From the NCBI RefSeq assembly GCF_035083965.1, contig NC_089724.1:17106410-17170409 (forward strand): DNA of 64,000 bases, written 5' to 3'. Source of the stretch: Branchiostoma lanceolatum (taxonomy: Eukaryota; Chordata; Leptocardii; Amphioxiformes; Branchiostomatidae). The notes beneath the pieces were generated by a model, which did not search any database, had not been told where the DNA came from, and saw only the letters and a list, made by a program, of their open reading frames with translations. The first letter of the stretch is position 1; the number at the start of each line of letters is the position of its first letter. Shown piece after piece: positions 56,101 to 64,000 of the stretch. The position numbers and the translations under genes are program-made.

Positions 56101-57433
56101 ATTGGCTACTTGTATGTTGCATTGGTAATGTAACGCAAGTGTTGCTCACATTCATCTGCTAACAACTTTTTTTCTCATGAAGGACCGACTTCCGAACTAC
56201 GGTAGCCAACCTGTTGGAGATCGCGGTGTGGAAAGTCGCCATCTTTTACGTGCCCACCGCCAACCCCAACACCATACGGGAATGCCAGGAGGTGACCTTC
56301 TATGTCCTTGGTGAGAAAGTTTTTTATCATATTACTTTATCATATGGAGCCTCAGTAAAGTGTGAAGTCATGTCTGGGGCCCGGAATGGCTACGACGTAG
56401 GGTACAGAAATATAAGATATTCAGTAAGTCCATGGATGTCCGTATTTCTATGCTGCCCAAACAAGCTGTTAGCAAATTCGGTCATGTTTAAATTTCTACC
56501 TGTCAGTATGACATTCACACCCAGGGTGTGGGTTGGCACACCTTGGAGTGAAAGAAATTCCTACAATGATCATGAATGTCATTTCACTCAGCTTTCCATC
56601 AAAATACTACCTTAATACTGCCAGTTTGGATTCCCTCATCAAAGCTCAAATCAGTCATAATGTGCAATGCATGTTAAAAACTTTGTGAAAGAATAACAGT
56701 TTGCAGTTTATTGCTTTGTGATGTTTTACTGAAAACTCCTTTTTTGTGTGTGTGTGAAGGTGACATCGAGCAAAGTAAGGTGGCAGCATTAGTGTCTGGG
56801 AGCCAGGCCAGTGAACTGGGGAAGTATGCACCAACAGGGAGCTGCAAGAGCTACAGTAAGTCTGTCTAAACAATTTAGACATGAGGGAAAAGCACAGTTA
56901 TTTTCATATTTGGCTCTTAAAAAAGAAGACAGTGTTTTGTTTATTAGATAAACAGATGAAAGATGCTGTAAAAACCCGCACACCAGAAGATACCTAAAAG
57001 ATGTTGCCTTTCACTAAAGTCGGCCATTGTTATATTCCCTACCAATGTGTTGTTATGCTTGCCAATGTTATTCAGAAACAATGCTAGCCCACCAACTCTA
57101 CATAAGGACCAACTGGCGCCATGGCCAATATGACCACTTTTCGGTGATCCATAAGATTTTTCCCATTGACACAAGCATTAAGAATCTGTAGTGACCACCT
57201 GTCCACATAGGCCAGATTTTATCAGTCCCCAGGGTGGTCTTCTTGAGCAGTTTTGACTGTATGTCTAACCTGTAATATAGATATTTGTGTCACATTTGGT
57301 CTCTAACCAATGTTTTCATGTCCTTTCAGTTGGTCCTCCTCTTCCTGTTTACTCCTCTGCGACAACCTGGGGTAGAACCAGCGTCCTCTTCATGACACTG
57401 CTGCTCGGCACCATGGGGTGGCTGTTGAGCTGA
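44198..57433 (+). CDS. Secreted/GPI-anchored copper-only superoxide dismutase repeat protein
   Basis: Ten exons: 44198-44240, 48339-48627, 48821-50774, 51092-51175, 54733-54849, 55361-55505, 55953-56076, 56183-56310, 56760-56855, 57330-57433; the lengths sum to exactly 1028 codons. Exon 1 encodes signal peptide MSRCCFSAAAWLLIG. Six SOD_Cu-type domains follow, then a diverged C-terminal segment and a hydrophobic end (SVLFMTLLLGTMGWLLS) after a Ser/Thr stretch, typical of a GPI anchor. Domains 3-6 keep the copper ligands: HVH or HIH, GH(L/F/Y)NP, and the later His in (I/M/V)IH. Domains 1-2 lack them (for example WEVRSN in place of WHVHED). Each active domain has (D/E)LGDLSGK or similar. The zinc-site loop of classical Cu/Zn SOD is not evident, so this fits the copper-only SOD repeat proteins (CSRPs) of invertebrates. 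Likely extracellular superoxide disproportionation or copper handling. Domains 2-5 and part of 6 lie in one 1954-nt exon. Confidence 0.9.
44966..45310. mobile_element. 345-bp element with long inverted ends, SOD-repeat gene intron 1
   Basis: AGCAAACTCTAAGTATCTAC at 44966 is mirrored by TAAATACTTAGAGTTTGCTG ending near 45310, followed by CCAGTTTTTATAAGT/ACTTATAAAAACTGG. A CT-rich microsatellite (TCTCTCTCTTTCTCTCTC) touches the left end. Confidence 0.65.
45394..45447. repeat. Short tandem repeat of GGTGAGGTCG
   Basis: About five copies of a 10-bp unit GGTGAGGTCG with single-base changes, in intron 1 of the SOD-repeat gene. Confidence 0.7.
45802..46004. mobile_element. MITE of the ACTGTAAATGCA family, best-preserved copy
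   Basis: 203 bp with ends TACTGTAAATGCAGAAATGT and ACATTTCTGCATTTACAGTA inverted to each other. Internal GTTCGCGGTTTTCGCG and GCGAACTTAAAACC/GGTTTT-type segments repeat in both orientations. Flanking duplication, if any, is no longer than TA. Confidence 0.8.
46438..46576. mobile_element. Diverged foldback element related to the TATTCTCCAAGCAG type
   Basis: Left end TATCTCCAAGCAGATCTTGG and right end GAGATCTGCTTAGAGAT are imperfect inverted repeats, with inner GAAGGGAAA/TTTTCCCTC. Termini differ by a few bases from the copies at 28582 and 40997. No target duplication found. Confidence 0.5.
46930..47165. repeat. Partial reverse copy of the 41160-42320 repeat
   Basis: Contains, inverted, the GAAGTTCCACTGCAGTA block, the CTTGAGTTAT block, an ACACACAGACAGACACACAC microsatellite and the end ATAACCTTCTTGGCGGAGGTAAT. 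Corresponds to the left third of the 41-kb element. Confidence 0.65.
47522..47643. mobile_element. 122-bp MITE, TAGCCTCCATAGCA termini, near-perfect 9-bp duplication
   Basis: Left end TAGCCTCCATAGCACTC, right end GGCCTGCTATGGAGGCTA. Flanks CCATTTCAA (47513-47521) and CCATTTCTA (47644-47652) match at eight of nine bases. It interrupts the only long open frame of the region (47307-47915), which is therefore probably fortuitous. Confidence 0.78.
51176..54732. other. Large intron 4 of the SOD-repeat gene
   Basis: 3.6 kb of mostly AT-rich DNA splitting domain 6 just before its HIH motif. Apart from the E-box-rich minisatellite at 51905-52215 I recognised no exon, RNA gene or transposon ends. Confidence 0.5.
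51905..52215. repeat. Minisatellite packed with CACCTG/CAGGTG motifs
   Basis: Degenerate units of about 25-35 bp built on GGTACCAGTACACCTGTTATA, starting with four copies of the 11-mer TGTTGTACCC(T). About ten CACCTG or CAGGTG hexamers occur in 300 bp, and two more follow by 52352. The minus strand is open for 129 codons only because the unit lacks stops. Confidence 0.7.
55124..55205 (-). mobile_element. tRNA-like/SINE fragment, SOD-repeat gene intron 5
   Basis: On the minus strand AGTCCAGTGGTAAGCAACCC resembles a tRNA D arm (box A), and about 35 nt later TTGGGAGTTCAAATCCGAGC is a good box B. The outer stem is poorly paired, so this is a tRNA-derived repeat or pseudogene rather than a working tRNA. 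Confidence 0.5.
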
Positions 57434-60400
57434 ATTCTATAGAGTCACTAAGCCCCAGAGCCCCCTGGGATATGCCCATGGCACCCTTGGATGTCCTGCA
57501 ACATGATGTTGACTGCTGTGCTGCTTCAGGAGGCTTAGGCGGAAGGAAACATCCCATTGTTGATTTGTACATACTAACAGATTTATCCTCTAAACACTAC
57601 CTCTTTCTCCCTTCATTTTCTGATCTAAAGACAATCCAGCATATTCAACCACTTGCACCTGTACAGTAACTTCTTAGACTGTGGAATGACTGTGAATGAA
57701 TGAAACCTCTAAGAAACACGCCTCTGGAAGTAGGGTTTAGGATCTGTCGTTGTCTTGTGATAGGTGATAAGTGTTTTATGGATGTGACTATTGCACCATA
57801 GCAAGGTAACAGAACAGATATTACAAACATTGCGAACTTTAATGCTTATGCTATTATCTGTAAGATCAGGAGTTTTACAATTGTGGATCTTAAAAGAACA
57901 TTGATGATACTTTGGGTCAAGATTTAGAGCAGGGATTAGTATAATTCATTGTTCTTCTTATCTACATTGCTTCTGTCTTGTATCTTTCTTTTAGCATTCT
58001 TTAAGCTACACTATCTTCATTGTAAGGTATACCAGTAAGTCAGTGCTTACTTTAATTTGAACTTGAACAAAAATGATTGGACTCTGACAGATGGAGGATG
58101 ATAGACCAAAAAAATAATCCTTGTAATTAAATAAGAAACTACGAAATGTGAGGCTGGTTGTGGGCCCTTGTAAAATTATCACATGATAAATATTGCGCAA
58201 TTGTGATGAGACTATTGAAAAATTAGCAAAGTGACATAAAATGTCCTATCACAAATTGTTCCCCATGTTTTTGCATAAGAATTTTGGGGTTTCCAAAAGA
58301 TGTCATCCATTTTGGCAAGTTTGTTGACAGGATGTAAGCAAGGCAGAAGTTGTCAAGGTGAAAATGTGAACCACCATATAGAGTTTTAATTTAAAGTGTT
58401 TTTGTATAGAGTTGATAATCAATTTAGGCCAACTTTGGTCTAACCATATTTTAAAGACTAGACATTTTCAGCATGTGCCTTATCTATAACAATAAAATTA
58501 CTTGGCAAGACGTATTCACCTTGGCCATGGAAATTTGATTACTTTCCATCCAGGTGAAATTGATCAGTTTTAAGATGTCTGTAAGACGGATGGCAATGTT
58601 TTGCTAGAACTGCCAATGATTCAGTGTAGAGGATTTCTCAATTTGGGAAATTTGAGATATATAGTATTTTCCTGCTTGTCATTATGAAATGATTTGCTGG
58701 TGTTTGTGTGAAACAGAGTTTAAGGAAACTTGAAATGCTCCACTTTGAATTGTGACTTCCATTTTTCATATTTTGTGTCTTTTTATTACTTTCTGCACCA
58801 TAAGACCTTTTTGAAACAAGTTAAGTGTTATATAAAGGCTTCATGTTACACAAATAACAGGACTGATAGAAAGACACACTTAACTGGAATTCCTAAAATC
58901 AAATGGGAGCATATTCATTTAACACGACAGTTCTACCTTATGATCCGTAGGGCCCCGTCAGGGGCAAAGTAGGGGGAAGCTGAGGTCCCGGGCTATAGCA
59001 GGCAGGCCTCCATCTTACTATCTGGAAGTTTTCTTTGGATGCCTTGAATCCAAGGTGACACATAAAGGGACCTAAAAGTGTAATTGTACATTCCAAGCAT
59101 TCCACCTCTAATATTGAGTAAAGGCAATACTGAAAAACAACCCGGCTAGCATCTAAAATGTTACCCTATTATAAAGCTGTGTGTGTATGATATGAGGTAC
59201 CAATACATGATATTGGTATAATTCAAGAGAATTTGGTGTATCTGGTGGAATATAGTAATTCTGTGGTCTGTGGAAGAGATGTAGTTGTGAGGAGTTAGGA
59301 GCACTGCAGATTCACAGCAATTCTGGAATTTCACAAGAAGAGAGAGTTTGAATTTTATCTCACTGCCAAACAAGCTTTGCTTTTAAATGATTGTCAGATT
59401 GAAGTAGGGGAGAGGAGTGAAAATTATAACCAGAGGCAATTTAAACAGCCTGAATACTGTGGCTGGAACAATGTAATTATCTGTACATCATAAGAAAAAA
59501 AAGGTACTTTTAAGGTTAGTTTCAGAAAAAAATGTACTGTTAATTAAGGTTAATCTGTGCTGATTTTTTTTGTTCTGTAGGCAAAACGGTGTTACAACAC
59601 AGTGTGGAGAGTGCTAGATGTAGACTTTGTGTTGTGGATGCTGGGCAATAAAGAAATGATGGTGACATAGTTGAAGTTGTTTTGTGTTATGTTGAAACTG
59701 CCTTGTGATGGAACAGAACAGTTCTCAGTTTTTAAAGTTGGCAATAACATTACAAACTGCATGGAACTGGCAGCAGGTTTCCTTTCCACTGAGAAGTGAT
59801 GTGTTCCTCAACATGGCCAAGATGCCGAGCCACTAAAACACAAAACTGACAGTACGGCGTCCCCTCCGTCTTTAAGTATCCATTTCTTGACTTTTTAATC
59901 CGGCCACTTGCTTAACTGCTACAGCTATACAAAAGCGCCTCTTAGTGTACATATGTGGCACTGCATATCAGGTTTCAGCCATTCCTACATGTTCCTAGCG
60001 GAGAAGAGGTGTGAATGTTGCCGATGTACAAGCAACAGATGTACTGCATGACTGCGGTGGTGATTTGATTTTTTTCTGGGAGATACAATGTATGATGAGA
60101 ATTTTGTCACTTTAAATAAATCTTCAATATGATCTTGCAGGGGGCAGTTTGACACAGAAAAGGGTGTTAGCAAAATATAATATTTAAGCCTCCCCCAACA
60201 TCTGCTTGGAGATGAAATTTTCTGCACCAAAGCCAGAGCTTGTACAAGTTGTAGACTTCGCCACATCTATTTTGAAACTTGGGGAGGGTCCAGTAAATGA
60301 TAAGTTCTTAAGTAGGGGATAAATGGCAGAAACGTAAAGACAAAGTGTCAGGAAATCTGAAATCTTAGTAATATACAGACTTTAGCTGTCAACATGTACA

Positions 60401-60541
60401 CATGATTACTTTTACATACATGTTTGGTTTTTATGCAAGAATAATCCAAGTGGCCTTATGAGCTTAAAATCTAAAAATCTGGAATTATGTGAAATAAAGA
60501 AATGATAGAGCTTTGAATGACTTCGGGATTGAACAGAAAAG
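57434..60541. other. 3' region of the SOD-repeat gene
   Basis: AT-rich sequence with AATAAA near 58488, 59647 and 60114, any of which could end the transcript. No exon or repeat with clear ends was seen. Confidence 0.4.
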
Positions 60542-62310
60542 TTTTATTTACACATAGCACATGTAAAAATAGAACTACAACAAAGAATGCTGTGGAAAAT
60601 AAACCCCAAAACAGTGGCAAACTGTGAACCACATTGTTCATAATAACTTGTATAAAAACTATATCATCTGTGATCACATACAAAATTTCTTACATCGAAA
60701 GTGATCGTCAATACCATAATAACTTCACCACCAATATTAACACCTATCACCAATAAAATAACACCAACTTCTGTCCACGATAATTACAACTATGGCTTTT
60801 ACCTAGCAATCTTGACATACAACACTTAAACATACAAATTGAATGTACATTGATTACCTCAAGTTAGACACTTCGAGAGAAAATCCTGAAGACTATGAAT
60901 TCATCTCAATGGAGTACAATTTACTCAGACAGGGGCTGCTTTTTTGGCCCCATCACATTTGTTGTTACGTAGCTGTGTTTGTGACAAATACTTGTACATG
61001 CAGACATATGATTCAGTTTGAAGCTTTTGTACATTGTCTTTACTGCCATTTGCTGTAAAACTAGAATTCAACAACAAAGACGGACTTAAACTTCCCTGGT
61101 ATTGCTCACCAATTGCATTAGAACAGTCCAGCCAGACCTTGTTTACTGGCAGGTGCTGTAGCTTTATTCACCAAAAAGGCAAAAATCAACATTCCTGAAA
61201 TTCCTGCCCCACATTGGAATGAAATTGAGCTGTTCCATATTCAAGTACTCTCCAAAATGATGTACCAGTAAACAAAATCCAAGAATCCAATTCTGAATTT
61301 GTCATTTCACAGTACCCAACTTGTGATACATAAGACATTGTGACCATCGATGTGCTACTTTTTGTTTACCACATTTCAAGTCCTATTTGCCATTTAAACT
61401 TGTACATTAGTACTAAAGTACCTGTAAATTTTACAACAAATATGTGTAGTCTTCTAGATTCCAGTATGGCTGTTGTTGTACAGCATATTGTAGGATTTTT
61501 CAACCACAAATGCTAATGCTTAGATAACCCTTTGGACAGCAATTCCTGTGACACAAGGCATGGAAAGGTTGAGAGGGAAATTTTTAATGTCTTACACATG
61601 GCTACAAGACGTCTTTTACTCAGTTCTAAGACAACAGTGCAAGTCACCCAAGCCTGATTCTTTCAGCAGGATATTTACAACCTGATACTATTTCCTTCAC
61701 CTGTATCCTATTCTCCTTGGTTGAAGAATGATTATGACTTCAAGATGAAATGTCTAATAAGTTAGATAGTACCACATCACTACAAATATGACAGGTTTCG
61801 ACTCAAGATGAATATTTACAACTCCACAGTCTTTTGCCAACACTAAACTTACTATTCTACAAAAATATCATCTGTCTCACATCACAATGGCAACTAGTGA
61901 TGGTGGAGACATTAAAAAATCTGAACCTTAAGCTACACATGTACTTTTGACGACACAAGCTGTTTCGATGGACAATATATTTTATATGTACAATAGATTG
62001 AGACATGGCGAAAAACAAGAAAGCACTTCAACAGAGAGGCAGCAATAATGCTGACACCCAAGTCATCACCATAAAGAATCGTTGGACTCCTAGTTTTCAT
62101 ATACATGTAGTTCTCTTGCTTTGTTTTCACAGGAACATTTGTAAGCCAAGGAAATAGCTTCTTGCAGCCTAGGTGTGATGACAACTCTTCATCTTTCGTC
62201 TGCAAGTGTGAGAAGGAAACACTTGTCCTTGCACAAGTCTAGTGTTCTTTTTATTCTTCTTTTCTACATCTGAGGTCAAACCGAGGTGCAGGGCTGCCCT
62301 CTGCAGTATT
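60542..62310 (-). other. Probable 3' UTR of the SPEF1-like gene
   Basis: A minus-strand polyadenylation signal (TTTATT on the plus strand) lies near 60543. Between it and the stop codon at 62311-62313 no splice-bounded exon was recognised. The SOD-repeat gene and this gene are convergent. Confidence 0.4.
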
Positions 62311-64000
62311 TCAGGAGTGCCCGTTCTGTGAGTACTGCCCCAGCTTCCTGTTCAGGTCCTCTATTCTGATGTCCTTCAGGTGCAGCAGGTGCTCCAGCCG
62401 CCGGATCTTGGCATTCAGGATCTGGGAAAGTAGTAGGGGGTTTGTGTAAGTTTGGGAAAGTCAGCTAGTTTAATCCTCTCCCTGCAAAGGATAGATTCAT
62501 ACACCAATACACACATGGCTTACGTCAGCAGAGGTTAGAGAAAATATTCAATGTATCAACAGGGACTTGTGTCTTAATCAAAATAGGCTACAGTTATGGC
62601 ATCAACTAACGATTTTGAGAGTATGCAAACTTCCGACATTTGACATGAGTGAGTCTTACTGCACATGTAACACACACAAATCTGATCATTCTGACATCCT
62701 TGACAGGCAACATTCATTTAGCATCTTAAAAGGTGAGAAATTGAAAATTAATGCCAGAGCTTCCATATTGACTTGCAGTAAAAATGGTTTGAACTAGTTT
62801 CTTGACCACAACAGCATGTAACAATGTGCAAAACATGGAATAAAGCAGCCTTAATCGGTGAGAAGCAAAATTGGGATGTCGGGAAAAAAATCTAGAGCAT
62901 GCAAAGGGCCAGTCTCTTTGTTAACAGGACGTACATGTACAGTTTCCTGTGAAGCCAGGAAGGCCTGTTCCTTCTCCTCCAACAGTAGTCGGACCTCAGG
63001 GTCAAGGCCATCGACATTGACCCGGGTCATCGACCTCGTCCTGGGGACCTGACCTCCGCTGTAAGAAACAGAAGAAGGCAAACATATAGAATCTATTGTG
63101 TAGTTGTGGTCTCTTCACATCAGGAAATAACCACTAACTGGTGACCTTCAGACATATGAACAGGGCATTAGCTAAAACGTCCTTGGGTTTACAGTCCATG
63201 TTATTTCAGTAAACCCATGTTTTTTAATCAGGAATGACAACTTTTTTATTTTGATCAATGCCCACATATACTATTCTTTCTTGCTATCTTACCATCTAGT
63301 CCTACAGCTAGTATCTAGTTCTAGTTAACATACATTGAACCAAACTTAAGTTAATACTAGCTACATGTGTGGCTATCTACAAACCAAGTATTGAAACTTG
63401 CCAAAACCTTCTTCTTTCCAAGGTACCATTTTCTATGGGTTGTCCCTTTCTGTTCACTACCCCACCTCCATGCTTGCAATGGTAGAACCCAATTGATTAT
63501 CGAGCCACACGTACAGGGCTGTACCACTCAGGTTTTGGGGGTGAGTAAGTGAAGCCAGAATCAATCAGAAATCCAGCAATACACCTATGCCACCTATACA
63601 AATTTGGTAATAACACCAAGACTTTGTAACAAAAGGTCCTAAATATACCTGTCTAAACATTTATTAGCAGTAACCCCCTCCAACCTCATACCCCATACTA
63701 TGTACCAAGGAGCATCATACAATGCAGAAATGTTCGGGGCGGTTTTAATGTTCGCGGTTTTCGCGGTGAACTCTTCAGCGCAAACTTAAAACCACCGCAA
63801 AAATTTTTGCCCACCTATGACTGTAGCACTACTATTGTTTCAAACGCAAACTTAAAACCACTGCGAACACTTCATTTTCTCCCAAACGGGAAACAAAAAC
63901 CATGCGAACTTGAATGCATTTACAGTAACTTCAACATGTATCCATGTTCCTCATCTACATAATGGCGTAATAGACGACTAGCCCCTCCTACCTTCCGATG
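62311..64000 (-). CDS. SPEF1: SPEF1/CLAMP-like protein, C-terminal exons only
   Basis: Microtubule-binding protein of cilia and flagella. Only the C-terminal end lies in the window: exon 63058-62935 and the last exon 62421-62311, GT-AG and in phase. An exon with a GTAGGA donor probably also ends at 63993 at the window edge. The first encodes an acidic stretch leading to LLEEKEQAFLASQETVH; the last encodes ILNAKIRRLEHLLHLKDIRI then EDLNRKL and ends QYSQNGHS before TGA at 62311-62313. This matches the conserved C-terminal coiled coil of SPEF1 (EKEQ-LLASQETVQ-L-KV-RLEHLL-LK-RIEDL). The N-terminal calponin-homology domain expected for SPEF1 is off the window, so the assignment rests on the coiled coil alone. 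Confidence 0.75.
63717..63927. mobile_element. MITE of the ACTGTAAATGCA family, SPEF1-like intron
   Basis: Left end worn (TACAATGCAGAAATGTTCG), right end GAATGCATTTACAGTA intact. Interior GTTCGCGGTTTTCGCGGTGA and CAAACTTAAAACCACCGC pair with segments in the copies at 29175 and 45802. It lies about 65 bp from the donor of the exon at the window edge. Confidence 0.75.

Noticed and set aside
1-64000. CRISPR array, operon or phage-type systems
   Set aside because: The DNA is clearly from an intron-containing animal genome; no direct-repeat/spacer array was seen.

Overview
The window looks like genomic DNA from an invertebrate chordate, most likely a cephalochordate (amphioxus-type). This is an inference from the genes, not a search result. 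The genes have many short exons with GT-AG introns and animal-type products: PERK, RPIA, SNRNP27, TRIM45-like, SPEF1-like and a multi-domain copper-only SOD. The spaces between and within genes are rich in small foldback transposons.

Layout. 1-4528 (-): TRIM45-like RING/B-box/filamin protein whose 3' end is off the left edge. 6244-8128 (+): unrecognised four-exon gene of 142 aa. 10191-20036 (-): 18-exon EIF2AK3 (PERK), the ER-stress eIF2-alpha kinase. 20880-24783 (+): RPIA, ribose-5-phosphate isomerase, head to head with PERK. 27389-27461 (-): tRNA-Arg(CCT). 27985-31506 (+): SNRNP27, a tri-snRNP splicing protein. About 31.5-44.2 kb: repeat-dense DNA with few convincing exons, except a signal-peptide-like exon at 39759-39831. 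44198-57433 (+): a 1027-aa secreted or GPI-anchored copper-only SOD repeat protein. 62311-64000 (-): 3' end of a SPEF1/CLAMP-like gene.

The genes do not form one pathway. The PERK-RPIA divergent pair is also neighbouring in human (2p11.2, from memory) and may be an old chordate linkage. The SOD repeat gene is the most unusual coding feature. Its domains appear to alternate between two subtypes in the order A-B-A-B-A-B. The last two pairs keep all visible copper-binding histidines and the first pair has lost them.

The strongest non-coding signal is a set of foldback/MITE elements with termini beginning TAGCCT, TAGTCTG or TATTCTCC. Six carry 9-bp flanking duplications that can be read directly (5.2, 16.8, 28.6, 33.1, 33.5 and 40.9 kb), one carries a 9-bp pair with one mismatch (47.5 kb), and one has an ambiguous 8-9 bp repeat (41.0 kb). 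This suggests a Mutator-like (MULE) source. Other repeats are a second MITE family beginning ACTGTAAATGCA, an element rich in octamer-like ATGCAAAT motifs, nested palindromes, a 3' LINE remnant in PERK, and minisatellites.
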